Source: WHSW01 sp963821025
GTDB taxonomy: Bacteria; Actinomycetota; Thermoleophilia; Solirubrobacterales; 70-9
Direction: 5' to 3'
Assembly (NCBI GenBank): GCA_963821025.1
Contig: CAWGCG010000003.1
Coordinates: 1,302,001-1,366,000, forward strand
DNA: 64,000 nt
Shown: piece by piece, positions 47,566 to 55,766 of the stretch
Layout of the letters: every line of letters begins with the position of its first letter
How positions within the stretch are numbered: the first letter of the stretch is position 1
Notes under the pieces: model-generated
Databases searched by the model: none
What the model was told of the DNA's origin: nothing
Seen by the model: only the letters and a program-made list of their open reading frames with translations
Program-made: the position numbers and the translations under genes

Positions 47566-48086
47566 GCGAGGAGGCGGCCCGAATCTCCGTCAACGGCAGC
47601 TCACACGAGCTCGTCGTCCCGGCGCGCGAGCTCCTGCTCGACACGCTGCGCGATCGGCTCGGCCTCACCGGCGCCAAGCGCTCCTGCGACGTCCAGGTCT
47701 GCGGGACCTGCACGGTGCTAGTCGACGGCGAGCCGGTCAGCTCCTGCACCTACCTCACCTGCGACGCCGATCGCCGCGAGGTGCTGACGATCGAAGGCTT
47801 CGCCGCGACCGCCGAGTTCGCCGAGTTCGAGCGCGCGTTCGTCGATCGGGCGGCGCTCCAGTGCGGCTTCTGCACCCCGGGCATCCTGCTCACCCTGAAG
47901 GCGCTGCGCGACGCCGGCGAGCTGCGTGACCGCGAGGACGCGGTCGCCGGGCTCGACGGCAGCATCTGTCGCTGCACCGGCTACAAATCGATCGTCGACG
48001 CGGCCGAGGCGCTCGCGCGCGAGCCGGCCGGGCGGGCGAAGCGCGAATCGGGGGCGGTCGGCGGCGCGGCGGAGCCGGTCCGGTGA
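47562..48086 (+). CDS. [2Fe-2S] subunit of a molybdenum hydroxylase
   Basis: The 174-residue product has CDVQVCGTCTVLVDGEPVSSC (first cluster) and CGFCTPG with CRCTGY (second cluster), as in CoxS/XdhC-type small subunits. The GTG start overlaps the aldolase stop and its own stop overlaps the next start (GTGA). It connects the Mo site of the large subunit to FAD; the FAD-binding subunit is encoded at 34428-35321. Confidence 0.9.
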   Translation: MSEEAARISVNGSSHELVVPARELLLDTLRDRLGLTGAKRSCDVQVCGTCTVLVDGEPVSSCTYLTCDADRREVLTIEGFAATAEFAEFERAFVDRAALQCGFCTPGILLTLKALRDAGELRDREDAVAGLDGSICRCTGYKSIVDAAEALAREPAGRAKRESGAVGGAAEPVR

Positions 48087-50392
48087 ACGGCGCGCAGTCG
48101 CTCGACCGGGTCGCTGCGGCCGATCGCATCGGGCGCTCGGAGGAGCGCAAGGACGCCGCCGAGAAGGTCCGCGGGCGGGCGCAGTTCGCCGGCGACCTCG
48201 AGGTCCCGCGGATGACCCACGGCAAGGTCCTGCGCGCAGAGCTCGCCCACGCTCGGATCACCTCGCTCGACACCGCGGTCGCCGAGGCGATCCCGGGCGT
48301 CGTCGCGGTATTGGTCGGCGCCGAGCTCGAGGGCTTCGACCCCTACTGGGGACATGCGATCAAGGATCGGCCGATCCTCGCGATCGACCGGGTTCGGTTC
48401 GCCGGCGAGCCGGTGGCCGCGGTCGCTGCCGAGGACGAGGCCACTGCCGAGGCGGCGCTACGCGAGATCCAGGTCGAATACGAGCAGCTCCCGGCGTCGA
48501 CCACGATTCCCGAGGCGATCGCCGACGACGCACCCCAGGTCCACGAGGGCGAGCTTCGCCCGGGGCTCTTCCATGGGCTCGGGAAGCTGCCCGCGCGCGA
48601 GGGAAACGTCTGCTACCGCTACCGGCTCGACGCGGGCTCGACCGAGCTCGCCGAGGCCGAGGCCGAGCTCACGGTCGAGGGCGAGTACGAGTTCCCGGCC
48701 GTGTACCAGTACGCGATGGAGACCCACACCGTCGTCGCCGACTTCGGCGACGGCGAGCTCACGCTGTGGGCCTCGTGCCAGCACCCGTTCCTGGTCCGGG
48801 CCGAGATCGCCGACCTGTTCAACCTGCCGATCGCCCGCGTCCGCGTGATCGTCCCCTACCTCGGCGGCGGGTTCGGCTCGAAGAGCTACACGAAGATGGA
48901 GCCGATCGCCGCGGCGCTGTCGTGGAAGGCGGGGCGCCCGGTGCGGATCCAGAACCGCGTCGACGAGTCGATGCTGACCACCCGCCGGCACGGGATGCGC
49001 TGCCGGATGACGACCACGGCAGGCAACGACGGCAGGCTGCGGTCGCGGCGCGTACGGCTCTGGCTCGACACCGGCGCCTACGCCGACAACGGCCCGCGCG
49101 TCTGCGCGACCGCGGGCGACGCCGCCCCCGGTCCCTACGGCTGGGAGGCGGTCCAGGTCGACGCGAGCTGCGTCTACACCAACACGGCTCCATCCGGCTC
49201 CTATCGCGCCTTCGGCGCCGTCCACCTGCAGTGGATCGGCGAGCTGCAGATCGACGAGGTCGCCCGCCGGGCGGGGCTCGACCCGCTCGAGATCCGGCGC
49301 CGAAACCTGCTCCGGCCGGGACAGCCGGTACGTCCGGACGGCAGTGGCAAACCGCTCGACGCCGACCTGGTCGGCGACGTCGAGAAGGTGGCCGCCGCGA
49401 TCGGCTGGGAGGACCCGAGGGGTGAGTGGAAGGGGCGCGGCGTCTCCGTCGGCCTGCTCGCCGCCGGCGCCCACCCGGTCTCCGGCGCAAACGTGCGAAT
49501 GGAGGCCGACGGAACGGTCGAGGTCAACGTCGGCACCACCGAGATGGGCCAGGGAGCGCGCACGGTGATGGCACAGATCGCAGCCCAGGAGCTCGCAATC
49601 GGGCTCGATCGGGTGACGATGCAGGGCGCCGATACACGGTTCACCCCGTACGACCGCTCGACGGGCGCCAGCCGTTCGACGACGCTGGCGGGTCTCGCCG
49701 TGCAGCGTGCGGCCGCCGATCTGCGCGGACGGCTGGTGGGAACCGCCGCCGAGGCCTGGGACGCCGACCCGGCGGAGCTCGCCGTCATCGACGGTGCCGT
49801 GCGCGGGGCAGGCCGCGAGGCGACCTACGAGGAGCTCATCGCCGAGCGCTTCGGATTCGTCGGCGGCGAGCTCGTCGGCGAGGGCGAGGTCCGCCCCGAG
49901 CATGGGAGCGGCTCCTACGCCGAGGGGCCGGTGTTCTGGGAGGTCTGCGTCGGCGCCGCCGAGGTCGAGGTCGATCCCGAGACCGGCGTGATCTCCGTCG
50001 AGCGGATGGCGACGGTCGCCGATGTCGGCAAGGCGATCAACCCCCTCCTGGTCGAGCGCCAGGACGAGGGTGCTGTCCTCCAGGGTGTCGGCAACGCGCT
50101 GTTCGAGGAGATGCTCTACGTCGACGGTGTGCTCACCAACCCGAACCTGCTCGAGTACCGGGTCCCCCGGGTCGAGGACATGCCGGCGCGAATGAAGGCG
50201 ATCATCGTCGAGAACGGCGACGGCCCCGGACCGTATGGCGCCAAGGGCTGCGGCGAGGGCGCCCAGGCCGCCACCCCGGCGGCGATCGCGACCGCACTCG
50301 CCGATGCAGGCGTACCGATGACCGAGCTTCCGTTCACGCCCGAACGGGTGTGGCGTCGTATCCAACAGCTAAAGGAGGTAGAGAGCCGATGA
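48083..50392 (+). CDS. Molybdopterin large subunit of a pyridine-ring-type hydroxylase
   Basis: The 769-residue product has KDAAEKVRGRAQFAGDL, LRAELAHARI, VPYLGGGFGSKSY, GSYRAFGAVH, GTTEMGQGARTV and a C-terminal KGCGEGAQ with the active-site Glu. The loop that reads AYRCSFR in form I CO dehydrogenase reads SYRAFGA here, so this is not a CO dehydrogenase. The type is that of xanthine, nicotinate and other N-heterocycle hydroxylases, which place OH next to a ring nitrogen using water. It is overlapped by neighbours at both ends. In this island a pyridine is the expected substrate. Confidence 0.9.
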   Translation: MNGAQSLDRVAAADRIGRSEERKDAAEKVRGRAQFAGDLEVPRMTHGKVLRAELAHARITSLDTAVAEAIPGVVAVLVGAELEGFDPYWGHAIKDRPILAIDRVRFAGEPVAAVAAEDEATAEAALREIQVEYEQLPASTTIPEAIADDAPQVHEGELRPGLFHGLGKLPAREGNVCYRYRLDAGSTELAEAEAELTVEGEYEFPAVYQYAMETHTVVADFGDGELTLWASCQHPFLVRAEIADLFNLPIARVRVIVPYLGGGFGSKSYTKMEPIAAALSWKAGRPVRIQNRVDESMLTTRRHGMRCRMTTTAGNDGRLRSRRVRLWLDTGAYADNGPRVCATAGDAAPGPYGWEAVQVDASCVYTNTAPSGSYRAFGAVHLQWIGELQIDEVARRAGLDPLEIRRRNLLRPGQPVRPDGSGKPLDADLVGDVEKVAAAIGWEDPRGEWKGRGVSVGLLAAGAHPVSGANVRMEADGTVEVNVGTTEMGQGARTVMAQIAAQELAIGLDRVTMQGADTRFTPYDRSTGASRSTTLAGLAVQRAAADLRGRLVGTAAEAWDADPAELAVIDGAVRGAGREATYEELIAERFGFVGGELVGEGEVRPEHGSGSYAEGPVFWEVCVGAAEVEVDPETGVISVERMATVADVGKAINPLLVERQDEGAVLQGVGNALFEEMLYVDGVLTNPNLLEYRVPRVEDMPARMKAIIVENGDGPGPYGAKGCGEGAQAATPAAIATALADAGVPMTELPFTPERVWRRIQQLKEVESR

Positions 50393-51321
50393 GTGAGATC
50401 AAGCATGCCGCGGTGATCGGCACCGGGACGATGGGCCCCGGAATGGGCGCGGTGCTCGAGCGCGCCGGGATCGAGGTCGCCCTCTACGACGTCTCGGAGG
50501 AGGCGCTCGAACGCGCTCGCGGCGGCCTCGACCTCGCCCGCGGGGTGCTCGAGCGGCTCGGCGGCGACGCTGGCGAGGGCGGCGACGTCCGGTTCGAGAG
50601 CGACCTCGTGGCGGCGCTCGAGGGAGCGGAGATCGTGCTCGAGGCAGTGCCCGAGAAGCTCGAGCTCAAGCACGAGGTGTTCGCCGAGTTCGAACGCCAC
50701 GTCGGCGACGACGCGATCCTGAGCTCGAACACCTCGGGGATCCCGATCACCAAGATCGCCGAGAACCTCGAGCATCCCGAGCGCGTCGTCGGCATGCACT
50801 GGTCCAACCCTCCGCAGCTGATCCCGATGATCGAGGTGATCCCGGGCGATCGGACCTCCGAGGAGACGATTGCGACCGCCAAGGCACTGATCGAGCGGCT
50901 CGGCTACCGGGCCAGCATGCTTAACAAGGAGGTCCCGGGCTTCGTCGAGAACCGGGTCCTCTACGCGATCATGCGCGAGTGCCTGGCGCTGGTCGACGAG
51001 GGGGTGATCGACGCCGACGAGCTCGACCTCAACGTCAAGTGGGGGATCGGCTACAAGCTCGCCGTGATCCCGCCGATGCAGCTGCTCGACGTCGCCGGGC
51101 TCGACATCTACGAGAGCGTCGCCGGCTATCTCAACTCCGAGCTCTCGACCGAGGCCGGCGTCTCGGAGACGATCACCAGGCTCACCGACGAGGGAAAGCT
51201 CGGGATCAAGGCCGGGGGCGGGTTGTTCGAGTACTCCGACGACGAGCTGGCGGAGCTGCCCGCGAAGCGCGCCGCGGCGCTGGTGGCCGTCCGCAAGGCG
51301 CTCGACGCGCAGGAACTCTGA
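50389..51321 (+). CDS. 3-hydroxyacyl-CoA dehydrogenase-type pyridine-aldehyde dehydrogenase
   Basis: The 310-residue product begins AAVIGTGTMGPGMGAVLERAG (NAD Rossmann motif) and has SNTSGIPITKIAENLEHPERVVGMHWSNPP, EVPGFVENRVLYA and GIGYKLAVIPPMQLLDVAGLDIY. These closely follow, from memory, the Mesorhizobium loti 5-formyl-3-hydroxy-2-methylpyridine-4-carboxylate 5-dehydrogenase. That enzyme has this unusual 3-hydroxyacyl-CoA dehydrogenase fold. It oxidises the 5-aldehyde to a carboxylate with NAD. ATG at 50389, strong AAAGGAGGT. Confidence 0.87.
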   Translation: MSEIKHAAVIGTGTMGPGMGAVLERAGIEVALYDVSEEALERARGGLDLARGVLERLGGDAGEGGDVRFESDLVAALEGAEIVLEAVPEKLELKHEVFAEFERHVGDDAILSSNTSGIPITKIAENLEHPERVVGMHWSNPPQLIPMIEVIPGDRTSEETIATAKALIERLGYRASMLNKEVPGFVENRVLYAIMRECLALVDEGVIDADELDLNVKWGIGYKLAVIPPMQLLDVAGLDIYESVAGYLNSELSTEAGVSETITRLTDEGKLGIKAGGGLFEYSDDELAELPAKRAAALVAVRKALDAQEL

Positions 51322-51332
51322 GGAGGGTGACG

Positions 51333-52085
51333 ATGGGTGTAAAGCGCGTCTGGCTGCTCGACTCCGGAAGCCTGGTGATCGACCGCACGCACATCGCCTG
51401 GAACATCGAGCCGGGTAACCCGGTCCGGTTTCCGGTCTACAGCGTCCTCATCGACCACGACGACGGGCTGCTGTTGTTCGACTCCGGGTTCGACAAGCAG
51501 ACCGTCGAGGAGTTCCTGCCCTTCGAGCTGCCCGAGCAGACCCCGGAGCAGACCCTTCCCGCGCAGCTCGAGAGCTGTGGCTTCGAGACCACCGACGTGA
51601 CCGCGGTGATCAACTCGCACCTTCACTTCGATCACTGCGGCGGCCAGCGCCATCTCCCCGATGCGGTCACCTGGGTCGGCAAGGAGGAGCTTCGCCACTG
51701 CCTCGTGCCCGAGCCGTTCGAGCGCCTCGGCTACGCGGACAAGGTGTTCCACCGGCCCGACTCGGCCTATCGATGGCTCGAGGGGGATCAGTTCGAGTTC
51801 GCCGACGGGGTCCGGCTGGTGTTCACGCCCGGGCACACGGTTGGCCACTACTCACTCCTGCTCGAGCGCGACGGCTCGCACCCGATGCTGTTCGTGGCCG
51901 ACGTCAGCTACACCCGCGAGACCTGGGAGAAGGAGCTGATCTCGGGGTTCCACAACGACCCGACCGCCAACTACGCCTCGCTGCGAAAGCTCAAGCACCT
52001 CGCTCGCCGGCTCGACGCGGAGGTCTTCTTCACCCACGACATGGAGGCGTGGGAGTCCTACCAGCACGCCCCCGACCACTACTAG
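51333..52085 (+). CDS. 4-pyridoxolactonase-like metallo-beta-lactamase-fold hydrolase
   Basis: The 250-residue product has NSHLHFDHCGG (HxHxDH motif), TPGHTVGHYS and FTHDME, the dinuclear zinc ligands of the AHL-lactonase-like branch. Its start VWLLDSGSLVIDRTHIAWN and VRFPVYSVLIDH closely match the recalled Mesorhizobium loti 4-pyridoxolactonase, more so than acyl-homoserine lactonases. It opens 4-pyridoxolactone to 4-pyridoxate. ATG at 51333 after GGAGGG. Confidence 0.88.
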   Translation: MGVKRVWLLDSGSLVIDRTHIAWNIEPGNPVRFPVYSVLIDHDDGLLLFDSGFDKQTVEEFLPFELPEQTPEQTLPAQLESCGFETTDVTAVINSHLHFDHCGGQRHLPDAVTWVGKEELRHCLVPEPFERLGYADKVFHRPDSAYRWLEGDQFEFADGVRLVFTPGHTVGHYSLLLERDGSHPMLFVADVSYTRETWEKELISGFHNDPTANYASLRKLKHLARRLDAEVFFTHDMEAWESYQHAPDHY

Positions 52086-52100
52086 GAGGAAGCGAAACAG

Positions 52101-52835
52101 ATGAAGCTCACCGACCGGGTTGCGATCGTCACCGGCGCCGCTCAGGGCATCGGCCGCGCGATCGCCGAGAAGCTTGACGCCGAGGGAGCGACCGTGTTCG
52201 TCGCCGACATCAACGCCGGCGGCGCGGCGGAGGCGGCGGAGGCGCTCGAGCGCGGCCGGGCGATCGAGGTCGACGTCTCCTCGCCGGAATCGGTCGACGA
52301 GATGGTGGAGACAGCGCTCGCCGACACCGGGAAGGTGGACGTGCTGGTCAACAACGCCGCGATCGTCCCCTTCATCGCCTGGGAGGAGGTCGACCTCGAC
52401 CACTGGCGCCAGATCATCGACACCAACCTGACCGGCGTCTATCTGTGCTCGCGGGCGGTGTGGAAACCGATGCGCGATGCGGGCTACGGGCGGATCACGA
52501 ACATCGCCTCGAACACGGTGATGGCCGGGACCCCGAACATGGCCGCCTACGTCGCCGCCAAAGGCGGCGTCTGGGGCTTCACTCGCGCGCTCGCGACCGA
52601 GCTCGGCGGGCAGGGGATAACCGTGAACGCCGTCGCCCCCGGGTTGACGGCCAGCGACGGGGTCCTCGCCAGCCCGCACGCCGAGGCGTTCGACTTCGTC
52701 CAGAGCCTGCAGGCGATCCCGCGCCGGGCAGAGCCGGCGGACATCGCGCCGACGGTGGCGTTTCTGTGCTCCGACGAGGCCGCCTGGGTCACCGGTCAGA
52801 TGATCGTGGTCGACGGCGGCCACACCCGGCACTGA
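52101..52835 (+). CDS. Pyridoxal 4-dehydrogenase-like SDR
   Basis: The 244-residue product is a classical short-chain dehydrogenase: TGAAQGIGRAI, NNAAIVPFIAWEEVDLDHW, the catalytic YVAAKGG with upstream SNT, and GLTASDGVLASPHAEAF. These blocks match the recalled Mesorhizobium loti pyridoxal 4-dehydrogenase almost word by word. It oxidises pyridoxal (hemiacetal form) to 4-pyridoxolactone with NAD. AGGAGG precedes the ATG, 15 nt after the lactonase stop. Confidence 0.9.
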   Translation: MKLTDRVAIVTGAAQGIGRAIAEKLDAEGATVFVADINAGGAAEAAEALERGRAIEVDVSSPESVDEMVETALADTGKVDVLVNNAAIVPFIAWEEVDLDHWRQIIDTNLTGVYLCSRAVWKPMRDAGYGRITNIASNTVMAGTPNMAAYVAAKGGVWGFTRALATELGGQGITVNAVAPGLTASDGVLASPHAEAFDFVQSLQAIPRRAEPADIAPTVAFLCSDEAAWVTGQMIVVDGGHTRH

Positions 52836-53236
52836 TGGCGGCGCTCGAGACCACCAGGGCGGGCGCGATCCTCGCGGTCGCCGACGTCGACGCGTCGGCC
52901 GCCTGGTACCGCGACGTGCTCGGCTTCGAGCTCGAGGCGAGCTATGACGATCCGCCCTATGCGACCCTGGCGCTCGCGGGAGCGCGGCTGTCGCTCGCCC
53001 AGCAGGGACACGAGGCCGAGGATCGGCCCGGGGTGACGATGGTCGCGCCCGACGACCGCTCGCGCCTCCCGGTCGCGATCGTGCTCGAGGTCCGCGACTG
53101 CCGGGGCGCCTACGCGGAGCTTCTCGAGGCCGGGGTCGAGTTCCTCGCCGAGCCCTTCTCGCCCCCATGGGGCGGGGCGCGCTGCTTCGCGGTCGATCCG
53201 GACGGCTACCTGGTCGAGCTCGAGGAGCCGGCATGA
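52835..53236 (+). CDS. VOC-family protein in the B6-type island
   Basis: The 133-residue product has GAILAVADVDASAAWYRDVLGFELEASY and a second module with GGARCFAVDPDGYLVELEEP; the final Glu is a usual metal ligand. The start overlaps the SDR stop as TGATG. VOC proteins include extradiol-type dioxygenases and epimerases. It could act on a ring-cleavage product. The assignment is open. Confidence 0.82.
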   Translation: MAALETTRAGAILAVADVDASAAWYRDVLGFELEASYDDPPYATLALAGARLSLAQQGHEAEDRPGVTMVAPDDRSRLPVAIVLEVRDCRGAYAELLEAGVEFLAEPFSPPWGGARCFAVDPDGYLVELEEPA

Positions 53237-54264
53237 GGGCGGTGCGCATCCAGGGTCCCGAGCAGCTCGAGCTCGACGATGCCCCCGAGCCGCAGATCGA
53301 GGCTCCTACTGATGCCGTGGTCGAGGTCCGCAGGACCGCGCTCTGCGGCGCCGACCTGTTCCCCTACCACGGCCTCACCCCCGGGTTCGAGCCCGGGACG
53401 ATCCCCGGGCACGAGTGGGTCGGCGTGGTTCGCGAGGTCGGTGACGGCGTCCGCGGCCTGCGCCCGGGCCAGCGGGTCGTCAACGCGAGCATGATCTCCG
53501 ACGGCACCTGTCGCCAGTGCCGCGCCGGGCGGCCGATGCAGTGTGAGAACCGGGCCCTGTTCGGTTACAGCGGTGTCTACGAGCGACTCGACGGCGGCCA
53601 GGCGGAGTTGGTTCGGGCGCCGAACGCCGACCGCTCGCTGTGGCCGATTCCCGACGAGGTCGACGACGACGACGCGGTGTTCGTCGCCGACATGCTCCCG
53701 ACCGGGCTCTCGGCGGTTCGCCGGGGCGGGGTCGCGGTCGGCGACGTGGTCGTGGTGCTCGGCTGCGGGACCGTGGGGCTGATGGCGATCCTGCTCGCGC
53801 GCCGGGTCGCGCGCCGGGTGATCGCCGTCGACGGGATCGAAGCCCGCCGCGAGCTCGCCGCCGGCCTCGGCGCAGAGGCCGTCGACCCCGAATCGGCGGC
53901 CGCCGCGGTCTCCGAGGAGACCGGCGGGGCCGGCGCCGACGTGGTGATCGAGTCCGCGGGCGCCAAGCCGGCGCTCGATGCTGCCTTCGGGCTCGCCCGC
54001 GGCCGCGGCACCGTGTGTGTGGTCGGCGCGCACTTCGAGCCCGACTATCCGCTCGACGCGGGCCGGATGTTCGAGGGCGAGCTGACCCTGCGCTTCGCGA
54101 TGGGCGACCCGATCAACGACCGCGAGCTGCTGCTGTCGATGATCGCCGCCGGGGAGCTCCGCCCGGCCGAGTTGATCAGCCACCGGATGAGCCTCGACGA
54201 GGCGCCGCGCGCGTATGAGCTCTTCGACGCGCGCGAGGCGAACAAGGTGGTCCTCGTCCCCTAG
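53233..54264 (+). CDS. Zinc-dependent alcohol dehydrogenase, last gene of the island
   Basis: The 343-residue product has RTALCGADLFPYHG (catalytic Cys), PGHEWVGVVREVG, CRQCRAGRPMQC (structural zinc, three of four Cys clear) and a Rossmann motif VVLGCGTVGLMAILLARR. It belongs to the medium-chain dehydrogenases. The start overlaps the VOC stop by 4 nt. The known B6 pathway needs a 4-pyridoxate dehydrogenase for the 5-hydroxymethyl group, which in Mesorhizobium is a flavoenzyme and is not seen here; this enzyme may do that step. That is inference. Confidence 0.85.
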   Translation: MRAVRIQGPEQLELDDAPEPQIEAPTDAVVEVRRTALCGADLFPYHGLTPGFEPGTIPGHEWVGVVREVGDGVRGLRPGQRVVNASMISDGTCRQCRAGRPMQCENRALFGYSGVYERLDGGQAELVRAPNADRSLWPIPDEVDDDDAVFVADMLPTGLSAVRRGGVAVGDVVVVLGCGTVGLMAILLARRVARRVIAVDGIEARRELAAGLGAEAVDPESAAAAVSEETGGAGADVVIESAGAKPALDAAFGLARGRGTVCVVGAHFEPDYPLDAGRMFEGELTLRFAMGDPINDRELLLSMIAAGELRPAELISHRMSLDEAPRAYELFDAREANKVVLVP

Positions 54265-54285
54265 CCCGAGGACGGGGTTGCACAC

Positions 54286-54957
54286 GTGCGCAGCTCGCTG
54301 GCACTGCTCGCGACGCTCGCGACCGCGCTCGTGCTGGCGGCAACCGGCGGCCGCGAGGCCGCGCCCGGATCGAGGCAGACAGTCGCCGGCCCCGGCAGCA
54401 ATGTCGCCCTGCGAATCGCTGTCCCACGACCCGCCGATCGGGTTCCGTCGATCCGGCTAGCGCTTGCCGCGGGCGACTCGCCGTTCGTCTCCGAGGGCGA
54501 TCTCGCGCACTGGTCGAATCAGCTCGTCGGAATGAGGGTCGACGCTCAGCGCGACCTGTTGGCGCGACTTTCCTGGCTCGAGCTCTCGATCGAACGCAGC
54601 TGTCCACCGCCGGCCCTGCTCGCCTGCCGGCCGGCCCTCCGCGCCCTCGCCGGCGTGCGCCCCGGCTCGGCACGCGGCCTCGGGCCCGCGCTGCGCGCCG
54701 CGGTCGTCGCCGGCCTCCGGGCCGCCGGCTATCGGAGGCTGGAGGTCGAATCTCGAGACGGGGACGCGATCGTGGCCGGGCGGGTGACCTCCGCCGGTGA
54801 GACGTTGGCAAGCTGGCGCGGCGCGAATGGCCTGCTCGAGGTGGCGACCATCGGCCTGGAGCTCTCGGGCGCGGCGGCAGCCGTGCAGCCGCCGCGCGAG
54901 CTCGAGGTCGAGCGAAACCCGACCGTCACCGCCGCGCTGCTCGCCCAGCCTCGCTGA
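54286..54957 (+). CDS. Secreted or lipid-less exported protein, unknown function
   Basis: The 223-residue product has an N-terminal hydrophobic stretch (SLALLATLATALVLAATGG) and a mature part with VPSIRLALAAGDSPFVSEGDLAHWSNQLVGMRVDAQRDLLARLSWLE, and helices rich in Ala and Arg. One Cys pair (SCPPPALLAC) may form a disulfide. The GTG start at 54286 is 21 nt after the Zn dehydrogenase stop. No family is recognised, and a link with the island is doubtful. Confidence 0.55.
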   Translation: MRSSLALLATLATALVLAATGGREAAPGSRQTVAGPGSNVALRIAVPRPADRVPSIRLALAAGDSPFVSEGDLAHWSNQLVGMRVDAQRDLLARLSWLELSIERSCPPPALLACRPALRALAGVRPGSARGLGPALRAAVVAGLRAAGYRRLEVESRDGDAIVAGRVTSAGETLASWRGANGLLEVATIGLELSGAAAAVQPPRELEVERNPTVTAALLAQPR

Positions 54958-55176
54958 GGCCATCGTTGATCCCCTCGCCCAGTGACCTCGAGCAGGCCGC
55001 CGTGGCGGACCGCGCAACGCCCCAATCTCTCCAGCATTGAGGCGCTGCCTCGCGCCATCACGATTCGGGGCCACTGGCGTCGCTCCGACGCTCAATCGCC
55101 CGAAGCGCGACAAGAAGGCGATAGCGTCCTGCCATTCCCCTAAGGGGAAGGTCCGGCTTGAACAAAGGAGGTTGAC

Positions 55177-55638
55177 ATGAAGCGAGCAATTGCACTCGCG
55201 CTTTTGGGGGCCTCGGTGGTACTGGTGCTCGTGGTGAACGCGAGCGCGGGTCCCGCCGATCGTCCCGGGGGTCGCACGATCACGGTGGTCGAACACGCAG
55301 ACAACGACGCCGTGACCAACGGAACGGCGGGCGACGACGTCGGGAACATACTCACGTTTGCGAACGAAGTGTTCAACAGCGCCGACACTCACAAGGTGGG
55401 CACCGATCAGGGCTCGTGTGTCCGCATCGTCGTGGGCGAGTCGTGGGAGTGCAGCTGGACCACTTTCCTGCCAAAGGGGCAGATCACAGTCGAGGGTCCG
55501 TTCTATGACGCTGGTGACAGCGTCCTCGCGATCACCGGAGGTACGGGCAAGTACAGGAACGCGCGTGGCGAGATGGATCTGAAGTACCACAACCAGGCAG
55601 GGACGAAGATCGACTTCGTCTTCCACGTGATCGGCTGA
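55177..55638 (+). CDS. Secreted allene-oxide-cyclase-barrel-like (dirigent-like) protein
   Basis: The 153-residue product has a signal peptide (LALLGASVVLVLVVNASAG) and a mature beta barrel with DDVGNILTFANEVFNSAD, GTDQGSCVRIVVGESWECSWTTFLPKGQI and AITGGTGKYRNARGEMDL. This pattern is that of the allene oxide cyclase/dirigent fold found in actinobacterial exported proteins. Two Cys (SCVR, ECSW) can pair. AAAGGAGG lies before the ATG. A strong hairpin follows. Catalytic function is not shown. Confidence 0.83.
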   Translation: MKRAIALALLGASVVLVLVVNASAGPADRPGGRTITVVEHADNDAVTNGTAGDDVGNILTFANEVFNSADTHKVGTDQGSCVRIVVGESWECSWTTFLPKGQITVEGPFYDAGDSVLAITGGTGKYRNARGEMDLKYHNQAGTKIDFVFHVIG

Positions 55639-55659
55639 CTCGCGGGGTCTCAGTCTCGG

Positions 55660-55693
55660 CCAACGGCCGCGCTGCACGCAGCGCGGCCGTTGG
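55660..55693 (+). terminator. Long GC hairpin terminator after the barrel-protein gene
   Basis: CCAACGGCCGCGCTGC (55660-55675) pairs fully with GCAGCGCGGCCGTTGG (55678-55693), followed by TTGTGTG. It lies 21 nt after the stop at 55638 and is the strongest stem of this region, consistent with a highly expressed single-gene unit. Confidence 0.75.
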
Positions 55694-55766
55694 TTGTGTG
55701 CGCAGTGCCGAGCCCTGGGTTGGGAGGATCCCCCGTCGTGAAGAGTGAGCAACAAGGAGGAGATGA

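Noticed and set aside
48083..50392. A second CO dehydrogenase large subunit
   Set aside because: The CO dehydrogenase loop AYxCSFR is absent; SYRAFGA stands in its place, as in N-heterocycle hydroxylases.
51333..52085. Quorum-quenching AHL lactonase
   Set aside because: It shares the fold, but the N-terminal block and the operon partners match 4-pyridoxolactonase.
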